Shown: positions 42,330-53,085 of the stretch, piece after piece | Numbering within the stretch: the first letter of the stretch is position 1 | How the letters are laid out: each line of letters begins with the position of its first letter | Assembly: GCA_024516155.1 (NCBI GenBank) | Contig: JAJJXM010000096.1 | Span: forward strand, 62,001-126,000 | Origin: Pyronema omphalodes | Lineage: Eukaryota > Ascomycota > Pezizomycetes > Pezizales > Pyronemataceae | DNA: 64,000 nucleotides | Direction of reading: 5' to 3' | Made by a program: the position numbers and the translations under genes | Notes under the pieces: model-generated | Database searches by the model: none | What the model was told of the DNA's origin: nothing | Seen by the model: only the letters and a program-made list of their open reading frames with translations

Positions 42330-42897
42330 ACAGAGTGATCCTTTTCGAATGCAGACCGAAGGAGGGGAAGAGGAAAAGGAGGTACGGAAATGGATCCGGG
42401 ATGGTGCACAGAAGGATCCTTTTCGAATGTAGGCCTATGGAGACGATGAAGAGGAGGAAGACGAGGAGGAACAGGAAGGGACCTTCGATTGGATCGCATA
42501 CGCCGCCAGAGGATCGCTACGGGTTGTGCAATATGACTCCGTTCAGGTTCCCTCATCCTCGAGTTCAGCCAACTCGCAACGGCAGGAACCCACCCCGTGC
42601 TCAGCGAGTGATATTGTTCCAATCGAATATCATGATTTCCTGCACGTATTTGATAAGGAAGAGGTTTCGGGGCGACCCCCACACCGCCATCACGACCATC
42701 GGATTCCGTTGGTGACGGGAGGTGTTCCGCCATTCGAACCCCTTCGCGCATTGGACCAGGGAAGGCTGAGGACGGTGAAAGAGTACTTGGACACTAGTCT
42801 TGAGAAGGGATGGATAGGCCGCCTCAACATCACCGGCGGGGGCCCCGATACACTTTGTAACAAAGAAAGATGGCACACTGGGACTCTGTGTGGACTA
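42330..42897 (+). pseudogene. Ty3 T-b spacer end and start of reverse transcriptase
   Basis: Two more GATCCTTTTCGAATG units, then frames reading IVPIEYHDFLHVFDKEE, PPFEPLRALDQGRLRTVKEY and LEKGWI, which align with T-c RT residues 1-60. Several indels, then broken at the position of the CVDYRG motif by C-c. Confidence 0.82.
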
Positions 42898-43256
42898 TCG
42901 AGGACTCTACGGCTGCCCCATCAACGACCCCCCCTAAGACCACCAAACTCAATCCCCACCAAGGAACACCACCCAGCAAAGAGCGACCCCCCCCCTGCCT
43001 TTTCAACAACCACGCCGAAATCGCAAGATTTTATCGCAGATTATTGTTTCGGCAGCCCCGAATTACCTATTCGCAGCCTTTCCAGACCAGGCTCTGTGTA
43101 TTTCGTTCAGTTTTCATCGAAACAGAGTTTTCAGGCCCCTGAGAAAAGCCCCGCGAACAGGTTCCATCAACACCGCCCCCCACACACATCAAAAACCATC
43201 ATCCTAATCGCGGATTCCTTGTCGCTACCGCAAAAACAACTTATTCCGAGACTCCG

Positions 43257-45159
43257 ATGCCTACCCGATCCTCCGCTGTTGAGAAACAGCCCCTCCCCCC
43301 CGACAAAGCACCTCCTCGGGCGCTCGCCAAGAAACAACGCGCTAACGCGGAGCTGCAACAGTCTGACGTGTCCGACACGGAAATGCACGTAGACACGTGC
43401 TCTGACGTCAGCGAGGACTCTCGCGACGACGACGCGTCTTCCCGCGCGGACTCCCCCACGCCTGCCACCCGCAACAACGCCAACCCCATCCCCAAGACCC
43501 CCCATAATAAGAAAACCCTACCGGACGTGAACTGCGACACCCCCGACCCTATCATCAACAATGACCCCCGTTACACCGTCCACAACACCACCGGCAAAAA
43601 TAACAAATGCCAAGCCACATCCACCGCGCACTCCGTGACACACATCGCCGCCGATTCCACTTCTGTTGTAGCCGGAATCAAACGCACCCAACTTACTGCC
43701 GACACCTCCATTGATGATTCCCCCTTGACCCTCGAGCACCTATCTAACACCGTCAACACCGCCACGGACATGTTCCGACACGCAGACAGAGCCACAAACG
43801 ACAGAATCTCCCAGGCGTTCCGATCTATCCACAAGTACCAATCCACAATCCGTGCCGTTCACGATCTTCTGTCCCGTATCGCCCCCTTCATACTCCCCAA
43901 CGAAGACATTTCAGCCCTCCTTTCCCCCATCGAATCCTCCACCCCCGAGAACTCAACTATCCCCGCTCCACCTCCCCCCGAATCCAACGACCTCCCTTCT
44001 ATTCATGCACCCTCCCCCGCTGCCTCTGCCCCCTCCCCCAAGGAACTTGCCTACTGGAAACAGCGCTGTCTTGAAGCTGAGAACGAGCTCAAGAAACACA
44101 AGATCCCCCTCCCCGTCCACGCCCCCCGCCCCGATCCGAAGCCCTCAACCCCATGGCAAGAAGAAGGACCCGCAAAGAAAAGGTTGTTCCCCGGTGCCAC
44201 CCCCACGCCTCCTAAACAGACCCCTAAGCCTGCCAAAGCCCAAAAGAAACCTCCCCCCAGCCCCAGAGACATCATCATCCCCCTGCCCAGACCCCCGCTC
44301 CCTGCCAGATAGCGCGAAAGCGGCCATCGGTCTCTCCATCACCGCTGCCCTGCGAGAAACAAAGGTTCCCGACCACATCTCCATCATGACGGTCAAACGC
44401 AACATGCAAGGAAACCTCATGCTCACCCCCCCTCCGCAAACCTCTCCCGAAGAACTGACCCCCCACCTGCCCCTGATCCTCGAAGACGCCCGACGTGTAC
44501 ATCCCTCTTTGCTCCCCCCTAGGCTCAACGAAAAGTGGTACAAACTGGCTGTCCACGGTATCCCGACCGACTTTTTCCCAGAGACCGAGGAAGGCATGAC
44601 ACGCCGGAAGAATGAGATCGAACGCAATCACAACGTCAACCTTACGCAGCTACCACGCTACATGTCACACCCAGAGAAGAGGGCTGGCAAGTCAGCATCG
44701 AGCGTAATGATAGCCCTCCGATCTAGTGACAAATCTAACACCCTGAAACGCACGAAAGTTGTCGTGCTCTTCGAACCCCGCCGGGTGACTGAGTTCTTCT
44801 CAGCCCGCTCCATTGACCAGTGCTGCAGATGTCAAAAGTTCGGCCACCACCACGCCACCTGCGCCGCCGATAACGGTCCCGTCTGGGCCATCTGCGCCCT
44901 AACCCACCCGACCGAGTACCACCCATGCGCAGCCTGCCCCTCACTTACGGGTCGCAAATGCATCCACACCGTATACAAGTGCATCAACTGCGCCGACGCT
45001 GGCCTTCGCGACACCCAACACGCCGCCTACAGTACCCAGTGCCCCATCAAGGTGAACACTGTCCGAGAGGCATGGCTGAAGACCCGACCCGACGATACCC
45101 AGAACGCCATCTCCACGGAGACCAACCCCATCACAGATACTACCATGACCGCTGAATAA
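43257..45159 (+). pseudogene. LINE-C ORF1 of C-c, one frameshift
   Basis: It starts MPTRSSAVEKQPLPPDKAPP, identical to C-b for the first 20 residues. Ser/Asp-rich N-terminus, helical segment (MFRHADRATNDRISQAFRSI), Pro-rich linker, YWKQRCLEAENELKKHK. A frameshift near 44290 is followed by the conserved core NEKWYKLAVHGIPTDFFPET, RRVTEFFSAR and knuckles CCRCQKFGHHHATC and following clusters. It ends MTAE, TAA. The ATG overlap with ORF2 is lost here. Confidence 0.88.
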
Positions 45160-47622
45160 TAAGTACAACTCATCAGCGGCGACCCTCCGGATCATATCAC
45201 ATGACCTGAACCGCAGCACCACCGCCCTCACAACGCTGTTGAACACAGCAAACGTAAACACAGACATCATTCTCGTCCAAGAGGTGAATGTCAAAGATCC
45301 CAAGTTTGTATTCACACACCCTGATTTTGTTTTGCTTCTTCCCCCTCATGCCGACCATAAGGTCAACCGCACCGCCGCGTATGTCTCCCGGCTCAATCCC
45401 CCACGTCCGTGTCACGCCCAGACCGGATGTCAGCGGAGACCCCGACCTCCAGGTCCTAGAGGTCAGCACCGACCTTATCCCGTCTTTTTACCTTCTCAAC
45501 GTCTATAACAAACGTGACCCCAATACCAGAACCTACACCATCCCCCGCGCGCTCACCCCCCTTACCCTCCCTCGTCGATGCGTTATCACAGGGGATCTCA
45601 ACTCCCATCATCCTCTGTGGAACTCCCACACGCGCAGAACAACACGGGCCGACGAGATCGTCAAACTGCTGGAATCACATAACTGGCGGCTGGTGAACGT
45701 CCCAGACGTCCCAACCCACCAATACAAGGACGGCACAGGCTCGTCGGTTCTGGACCTAACCCTGGCTTCCCCATCGATGGCAAGGGAAATAACAAACTGG
45801 GCCATCGACGACGGAATAGCCACAGGCACAGACCACGAGGTCATCCATTTTCAACTTAACTCTCTCCATCCAGACCACACGGCGGCCCCCCTCGCAACTA
45901 CTTGTCTAAACTGGAACAAAACGGATTGGGATACGTTTACCAAGGAGCTCGAGCTCCTCGCGAAGGCCAGACACCCCTACTGGACACACCTCCGTGCCAA
46001 CCCTTCCGCAAGCAACCTCGACGAATGGGCCGCCCTACTTCGCGACTCCATACAGAGTGCAGCGTCAAAAGCCACCCCGACCCTATCACCCACCCCGCGC
46101 TCGAAAAGGTGGTGGACTGAGGAAATCCGCCACACCCGTCGTGAAATGACCACCGCCAGACGCCGATGGAAGCTCTCCCGACTGCCCACCCCCTCGACGA
46201 ATACAAACGCCTCCGTAACAAACACTACCGGACAGTGCGCTACGCCAAAGACTCGCTGTCGAAGGAATACCTCGCAGCAGCGGAAGGCGCGGACATCTGG
46301 GCGGCGTTTCGTTACACGAACCCCCGTCGCACCCAACTGACCCCGCCGGGCGAAGCCCTGGTCGGCGGCACAGAGAAACTGTGCGTTGACTTCGAGAGTA
46401 AGGTTGAAGCTTTTCAAGCGCTATTCCCTCCCCCCCCCCAACTACCCCCCACACCCATAATCCCCGCTCTTCCCCCGAAATCCCCTGGCACACGTTCACC
46501 CCCGATGAAATTCCCACTGCTATTTTTACCTCTTCCCCGAAAAAAGCCCCTGGCCCTGACACCATCATGTTCGCATGCCTTAGAAAAGCATACGACGCGA
46601 TCCGCCACGCGTTCAACGCACTATACTTGGCGCTCGGCAAGCAAGGATACCACCCGAAGTGCTGGCGAGAAGCCACCACGGTGATCATCCCAAAGCCAAA
46701 TAAGCCTGACTATAGCGCGGTGAAGGCATACCGACCGATCGCATTGCTTAACTGCATGGGAAAGGTTTTGGAAAATTTGATGGCGACGAGATCCAGCCTT
46801 ATGGCGGACTCATATAACATCCTGCATGCAGATCAGATAGGCAGGCGCCCTAAACGCTCGGCTATCGACGCTGCGATCGCACTAACGCACGAAGTCGAAG
46901 CGAACGCTAGCCGTCGTCTAGTCACTTCTGCATTATTTTTAGACGTACGAGGCGCGTTCGACAACATGTCCTCGGACAGACTGCTCGCGGCGATGCGCAC
47001 ACTAGGCTGCCCCCAAGCAGTGACCTCGTGGTGCTCGTCCTTCTTAAACGACCGCTCCATCACCCTCTCGTTCGACGGCAGAACAGACACCCAGCGACCA
47101 ATCAGAACAGGCATCCCTCATGGCTCCCTGGCGTCCCCAATCCTTTTCCTTATCTATCTCCGACCCCTCTTCGACACCCTTCAGAATGCCCACCCCACAC
47201 TTTGGACGCCCAGCCACATGGACGACGTCGCCCTTGTTGCACACGGCCGCTCCAGAGAGGACAACGCCAGGGAACTAGAATCCGCCTTTCGAACCGCCTT
47301 TCGCTGGGCGCAGCAGAACGCAGTAGCCTTCGATGACTCTAAGTCGGAGTTGCTATACTTTCACCACTCGCGCACCGACAATCTGACAGACGGAGTCAAC
47401 GTCCGTCTTCCAAACGGCACGGTGGTGACCCCGGGAACAAGGGGAGGAAAAACAGACGTTGTTAGATGGATCGGGATTTACTTCGACAGAAAACTGTCCT
47501 TTGTACATCATGTAACAATTAGACTAACGGCCACTGCTAGATCCCTCAACGCCCTCCGAAGCCTAGTGCGTCACGAGACAGGTTTGTCCCCCTCAGCCAC
47601 TGGTACCCTTTACATCGCGTGA
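45160..47622 (+). pseudogene. LINE-C ORF2 of C-c: endonuclease and RT, 3'-truncated by B-b
   Basis: Endonuclease in two frames (DIILVQEVNVKDPKF from 45239; after a shift near 45400, ITGDLNSHHPLW, SSVLDLTLASP, TDHEVI). A frameshift near 46190 and another in the poly-C hinge (46428-46440) precede the RT frame 46567-47622: IPKPNKPDYS, FLDVRGAFDNMS, GIPHGSLASP (QGSP altered to HGSL), HMDDVALV (YMDD altered to HMDD). These two motif changes suggest an inactive enzyme independent of the frameshifts. It breaks at TGTLYIA. Confidence 0.88.
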
Positions 47623-48050
47623 CACCACACAGCAACCGCTGACCCCCCCCTGCATTTTCAACAACAACCCAAAATTTCCCGGCTCTGCCGACGGAAAACG
47701 CATTATCGCACTGAGTTTACCCCGAATCCCGATTTCCAGGCCCGAATTCCCGTTTGCCGTTGAGTTTCAGCGGAAAAACGCGATTCTGGGACCTCCGGAC
47801 CGGCCAACGGGCCTTTCCATCAACGCCGCCCCACCACCCGCCCTCCGATCATCATGCAAACCTCATATTTGGTTTCGGCACACCGAATTCCCCCCCTCCC
47901 CAAATTCCCCTTTCGCCAGCAGCACTGGTTGTGGTGGACCCCAACATTTCCCCCCTTTCGGACCCCCTCTCTTCGCGAAAATTTTCTCTCGCTTAACCAG
48001 AGCCTCTCACGTGACCCGTAGCCTTCGCTTACGGCGATCCCGATTTTGCG
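47623..48050 (+). other. LINE-B 5' UTR of B-b
   Basis: Shares block structure with 56429-56863 but with many substitutions, in contrast to the almost identical ORF1 start that follows. CACGTGACC (48008-48016) lies 40 bp before the ATG in both copies and contains an E-box-like CACGTG. Confidence 0.65.
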
Positions 48051-49802
48051 ATGGACGCTAATTCGCCCCTCCCGCCGACCCCCTCGCTTATGCAGGTACC
48101 AGTTGACACCTGCAGCCCTGCCACCCAAGTCCCGACAACCCCAAGACACCAAATCATAGCCATCGACCCCACCTCTGCGATGTCCACCGACCCCCTCGCC
48201 CGCGCAGACGCCCCGCACGCAGGCACATCCTCCACCATCGCCCCCTCCCGCAGAAACACTTCCTCCTCTTCTACCCGCAACACCGCCCGCCTCAGCAGAA
48301 TCTCCAAATCCGAAATTAACCTCCTCCGACGCACTGCCGGGGAAATGAGACGTGCCGCCATTGCTCACCTCGATAACAACCCCGCCATGCGCAACCTCGA
48401 CAACACCCCCGCCCTGCCAGACCCCATCGACATCGACTCCGACACCGACCTTGACGACGAAGAGGAATACGAATCAACACTCCAGCCAAGCGACGAATTC
48501 CTCGCCACCATCGCCACCATGATCTCGAAAACCACCAATGACGCCCTCTGCCCTATAGTACAATCCATCGACACCATCAACAGACGACTCAACAAAATCA
48601 CCAAACCCAGCCAACTTCCATCGCAACAGCCCCAGCAACAGCCCCTCCCCGGACGGACAACCACTGCCACCCCACCCCGCGACGATCTCCAGCATTGGAA
48701 GAAGCGATGCCGAATGCTGGAAGCCACCCTCCGACACCATAATATCCACCTACCGACGTCCCCCACCCCCCGCCGCCAGAACCCACCAGCAACGCACAAC
48801 CCAGCAGCACCTTGGACCTGCGGAAACGCAGCAAACGACCTTCTCTCCTCTGACTACGCCCCTCGACGCACCCCGACTGCATGCCCAACCCCACGACCAC
48901 CCCGACCGCGCCCCCAATCCATCATCGTACCGTGCACCAACCCCTCTGAACTCAACGTGAACACCAGGGTTAACGTAGGAATCGCCATCAACACCACGTT
49001 GGCTAAGTCCCGGGCTCCACCCCACATGGGGGTAACTACGATAAGACAGACCTCGACCGGGAACTTTATGCTAACCATGTCGGACAACACAACTGAGGCA
49101 GAGCTGATAGAGAACTTAGTTACGATACAGACAGCCACACAGACAGTCCACACCTCCCTATCCGAACCCCGCCTGAACCAGCGTTGGTACAAACTCGCCG
49201 TTCACGGCATCCCCACAGACCTATACCCCGACACCCCCGAGGGCATGCGCCTCCTCCAGGAAGAGATCGAACGCAACAACAGCCCTGTGACCCTAATGCA
49301 ACCTCCCCGCTACATGACCAGTCCGGAGAAACGTGCATGTAAGAGCGCATCGAGTTTGGTAATTGCAGTGAAAACACCCGAAGAACTGGCACTTCTGAAG
49401 CGCAGAAAGGTCATGGTACTCTTTGAACCCCGAAGAATCACCGAATTCCACTCCGCGAGAAAGACCGACCAGTGTCGGCCATGCCTGCTCTTCGGCCACC
49501 ACCACTCCAACTGCACAGGAGATCGAGGACCAGTATGCGCCCTCTGCGGCCAGGACCACCCCACGGACGCCCACACATGCACTGAATGCCCCCAGAAAAA
49601 AGGTAAAAGCTGCGAACACACCCGATATCAGTGTGAAAACTGCGTAGACGAAGGCCTCGATGCGCACGACCACCCCGGGTTCAGCAAACAATGCCCAACC
49701 CGAATCCGCATCCTTCGCGAAGCATGGGCAGCCTCACAGCAAACCGCCCCTGCCACCACAAACCCCAGCGACAAGGACACCAAGATGGTCGCCCATGTAT
49801 AA
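48051..49802 (+). CDS. LINE-B ORF1 protein, intact, 583 aa
   Basis: It starts MDANSPLPPTPSLMQVPVDT and ends TKMVAHV, TAA 49800-49802. Residues 1-120 are Ser/Thr/Pro-rich with RISKSEINLLRRTAGEMRRA; about 125-150 acidic (DSDTDLDDEEEYES); about 150-190 helical (ISKTTNDALCPIVQSIDTIN); a second helix LQHWKKRCRMLEATLRHHNI near 220; a globular core about 300-450 around NQRWYKLAVHGIPTDLYPDT and SASSLVIAVKTPEELALLKR; then KTDQC and Cys/His clusters. The first knuckle reads CRPCLLFGHHHSNC (CX2CX4HX4C), followed by CALCGQDHPTDAHTC and C-x-x-C further on. An RNA-binding gag-like protein of a Tad1/I-type LINE. The only uninterrupted LINE ORF1 in the window. Confidence 0.9.
   Translation: MDANSPLPPTPSLMQVPVDTCSPATQVPTTPRHQIIAIDPTSAMSTDPLARADAPHAGTSSTIAPSRRNTSSSSTRNTARLSRISKSEINLLRRTAGEMRRAAIAHLDNNPAMRNLDNTPALPDPIDIDSDTDLDDEEEYESTLQPSDEFLATIATMISKTTNDALCPIVQSIDTINRRLNKITKPSQLPSQQPQQQPLPGRTTTATPPRDDLQHWKKRCRMLEATLRHHNIHLPTSPTPRRQNPPATHNPAAPWTCGNAANDLLSSDYAPRRTPTACPTPRPPRPRPQSIIVPCTNPSELNVNTRVNVGIAINTTLAKSRAPPHMGVTTIRQTSTGNFMLTMSDNTTEAELIENLVTIQTATQTVHTSLSEPRLNQRWYKLAVHGIPTDLYPDTPEGMRLLQEEIERNNSPVTLMQPPRYMTSPEKRACKSASSLVIAVKTPEELALLKRRKVMVLFEPRRITEFHSARKTDQCRPCLLFGHHHSNCTGDRGPVCALCGQDHPTDAHTCTECPQKKGKSCEHTRYQCENCVDEGLDAHDHPGFSKQCPTRIRILREAWAASQQTAPATTNPSDKDTKMVAHV
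49795..49802 (+). promoter_or_regulatory. 8-nt ORF1 stop/ORF2 start overlap ATGTATAA
   Basis: ORF2 (MYNYNALAETVRIISHNMNR) starts at 49795 inside ORF1; the ORF1 TAA closes the octamer. Confidence 0.82.
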
Positions 49803-50898
49803 TTACAATGCATTGGCAGAAACCGTCCGGATCATCTCTCACAACATGAACCGCCAGCGAACGGCACTTGACGCGCTTTTGAACAGCGCCTGTGATTCAG
49901 CAGACATTATTCTGCTACAAGAAATAAATATTACTGACCCTACATACGCCATAACTCACCCCTCTTTCACACTGGTAATACCACCGCGGGGAGGAAGGGA
50001 CACCAACAGGACAGCAGCCTACGTGACTAAAACCAACCCATACCTCCGGGTATCCCAGCGCACCGAGGTATGCGCCGACCCTGATCTGCAAGTCCTCGAG
50101 GTGGGCACAGACCTTATCCCCGCTTTCTTTTTGTTAAATATCCATAATGAACGACACCCTGATACCCAGCTATACACCCTCCCCCGCGCCCTTACACCTC
50201 TTTCCCTCCCCCGCAGGTGCATAATCACCGGTGATCTCAACGCTCACCATGCCCTGTGGAACTCCACAACACGTTCCCCAAAGCGAGCCTCCGAGCTCGT
50301 GGACCTAATAGAACAGCAGAACTGGGCCTTCATCTCAGTCCCGGATGTTCCTACCAACTTCTACAACAAGGACGGAGCTCTTCCGTGCTCGATTTAACAC
50401 TGTCGTCGCCCCACATGGCGGAAGAAGTCGTTAACTGGGCGGTTGACGACGACATCGCAACGGGATCCGCCCACGAAGTGTTCCGCTTCGAAGTGAAAAC
50501 AATACACCCGGACTCAGAAGCCACATTCCCAACGCAGCGACTGAACTGGAAAAAAACCGACTGGAACCTCTTTGCGACCACCCTCCGCGCCTCCTGTGAC
50601 GAAGCCACAGAGCTCTGGGCTTAATACCACGCCAACCCCACCCCAGAAAACGTCGACGAGTGGGCCAACACCCTCAGCGACAACATTGTACAAGCGGCCA
50701 AAACCTCCACCCCCGTCCTACGGGTGACCCCTCGATCAAAGAGATGGTGGACCCCGGAGGTAGCAGCCGCCCGAAAACAAATGACCCTGGCTGGCCGTCA
50801 CTGGAAACGCATGAGGACCGACGACAACCACACAGCGTATAAGCAGCTACGAAACGCCTACCATCGCACTATACGACATGCGAAGGACGCAAAATGGA

Positions 50899-52917
50899 AC
50901 TCTCGCCTTGGCTCCCTCTCAACGCACCGGTCGAAGGACACCACACGGCAACGGCGACCCCCCCCCCCTGCATTCTCAACAACGAGCACCGAAACCCCCG
51001 GTTTTCTCATCGGATTCGGATTCGCAGCACACTGTTACGTTATTCTCTGAATTTTCAGGGAATTCTACGTTGTTTTTGTTGACTTCTGTCGCAAAATCAG
51101 AGTTTTCACGAGTTTTGGCTTACCCCACCTCACGAAATGTCGCCAAAACAACGACAGAACAACGCCCGACGATCGAAACGGTCCGAAAACGCGTACAATG
51201 TTCTAGCCGACCTTCCTCATGATGGATCCAATCCTACTTTTGATGGAAGAGATGGAAAAGTTGATGAAGTTGATGGAAACTTCGCTGGAAAGCCCTTCCA
51301 GCGCGTGGTCTTGGCAGGATCACCAGTTCCTTCGGCTTCAACAAAGCAGCAACAGCCGACAACTGAACACAACCGGCTCAGTAACTACCGTCGCACATTG
51401 GTATCTGCAATTAATGATGCAATCACAGTTGACGACAGCTATGCCACCCTAGATCAACTGTTTACAGACTACTACGCCGAGTTCACTGGAGCCAGCTTCC
51501 TGGGGATACAACACATCCACCGGGACACACAGCGACGCTTCAATACCCTCGATGACACCATACGCAACAACAGCGATGAGATGCGCCACAGATTCGACGT
51601 CATGATGACGAACTTCGCCATTCTGACCGGCGAAAACACGAAGCTGCGCGCAGCATACGACTGTACACAGGCAGAAACAGCAGCTCTCAAGGCTGCTGTG
51701 GACGCCCTGACGAAGAAAATCGACGAACAGCAACAAGTCATTGCGGCGCCCCCCTCACCGAACCTCACGGCCTCTTCCTCAGCGATGGAAGGGATGACTA
51801 TGCAACTGTCCGTCGTCCAACATGACATTCAGGATGTCCTGGACGCTGTTCGCAACCCTCCTGGCAAGAGAAAGCGACGGGGAAGCGACCAGAACACCGA
51901 ACCCACCTCACCGACAAACAGAAGACCGGTGAACAACAAACCGAGAGTGGCATCACCGGTGCGAAGCCTGATGCACTCGAAACATGCGACTACCCCCGCC
52001 CAGGACAAGCTTGATGCCCTCAAGCCTATGTCCCCCCTACCTCTCCTCGCGATCACGTCGACCGAAGCGACACCGGAACCTCACCCTGACAGTTCATCTG
52101 TTCAGGACACACCTCTACCCGACGCCCCAAGCACTGCCCCTGCTGAGTCGAACGGATGGAAGACTGTAGAGGCGAAGGCTACACAGAGGAAGAAGCAGAA
52201 AGCGAACGAGACGACACCTACGGCAGCGCCACCCAGCAAGACCCCTACAACAAAGAATGGTGGCCGGGGAAAGAATACCCACCAACCCAGAACGACAACC
52301 TCCTCTGCAAAGAAGACTTGGGCAGAAGTCGTCAAGAGCGATCAACGTCCAGATTGTGCTTGGGAATGGCAATCTTGGACTTACGACACCACCGACAAGA
52401 AGGGGAGAGAGGCGAGGGGGAGCAGCGAGAAGGCTGAGGAAGAACGAAGGAGAAGGTGAGAGAGGGGAGGAGAAGAGGGGCAGGGCGGGCCCGGGTGTCT
52501 CAAAGGGCAAAGAGTCAGGAGACACCGGCAGAGGAGGGGAGAGAGGAGAGGAGAGTGGGGGCACGGGTGGCCCGGCGGCTGTTTAACTTTGCTTTGGTTT
52601 TGGTTTTGCTTTGTGGAGGAAATAAAGGCGGAAAAATGGTTAAAAATGGGAGGGGAAGGGTGGAGGATAGAGGGGACACCCGGCGCGGTGGCCTCTGTGC
52701 GAACAGGGCACTGGAACAGCAGACGCGGTTGGACAACAAGACCAACGAAGTCATAGTGGGGACAGGACCACAAAATCACAGCCTAAGGGAGGATCAGCGG
52801 AGGTAGAGACGGGACTTTGTTTTGTTTTTGCTTTTGACTTTCCATGTACTATAAACCTGTACTCTCGTCATAACCAATAAGGTTGCATACGAGTAATGAA
52901 TAAACAAACAACAAACA
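50899..52917 (+). mobile_element. NORF element N12 (type m2) with 35-bp LINE sequence at its 5' end
   Basis: TSD GACGCAAAATGGA (50886-50898 and 52918-52930). Between the TSD and the NORF 5' terminus (ACACCACACGGCAACGGCGA, about 50939) lies a 35-bp stretch (50902-50936) identical to 40584-40618 in B-a ORF2. The 3' end is nearly identical to that of LINE B-a, including hairpin TAACC-AATAA-GGTTG (52871-52885). Confidence 0.93.
51137..52459 (+). pseudogene. NORF protein of N12 (type m2), 5-bp deletion near the C-terminus
   Basis: It starts MSPKQRQNNARRSKRSENAY. Open for 440 codons with m2 (TLVSAINDAITVDDSYATLD), coiled coil, KRKRRGSDQN and KTWAEVVKS. A 5-bp loss at about 52340 (the GGAGGC before ATCAACGTCC is shortened) shifts the frame and replaces the last 90 or so residues with a shorter charged tail. 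Confidence 0.82.
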
Positions 52918-53085
52918 GACGCAAAATGGAAGGAATACCTGGCTCAAGTGGAAGGACCAGACGTGTAACAAGCGTTCAGATACACGAACCCCCGTCGGGC
53001 CCAGCTGACCCCCAACCTCCGAGCGACAATAAACGGACAGGAAACTGAATGTAGCTCGTTCGATTCAAAAATCGAAGCCTTCCAG

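Larger units (their letters stand above)
28394..42897 (+). mobile_element. Ty3/gypsy copy T-b, broken into four pieces by N10, a LINE-B fragment and B-a
   Basis: Pieces in order: gag N-terminus 28394-28649; gag plus protease 31242-32715; repeat-rich protease-RT spacer 33164-33656; spacer end and start of RT 42330-42897. Each gap is an insertion flanked by a TSD: GGTYGTGATGA for N10, CAGGGAAGAAAGA for the LINE-B fragment, ACAGAGTGATCC for B-a. The RT is cut at the motif corresponding to CVDYRG by C-c. No LTR is attached in the window. Confidence 0.85.
42898..47622 (+). mobile_element. LINE-C copy C-c, 5' end present, broken by B-b
   Basis: A 60-bp stretch at about 42910-42965 that matches C-b ORF1 (CCTAAGACCACCAAAC) precedes the true LINE-C 5' terminus (AAAGAGCGACCCC run, about 42975-42990, TGCCTTTTCAACAACCACGC). 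The 5' UTR runs to 43256, ORF1 43257-45159, ORF2 to 47622, where B-b begins. The 3' part should lie beyond the right edge. Confidence 0.88.

Noticed and set aside
48365..49392. Gly/Val/Trp-rich minus-strand frames antisense to LINE-B ORF1
   Set aside because: Shadows of a biased coding strand; the same antisense frames appear at 57178-57838 only because ORF1 is duplicated.
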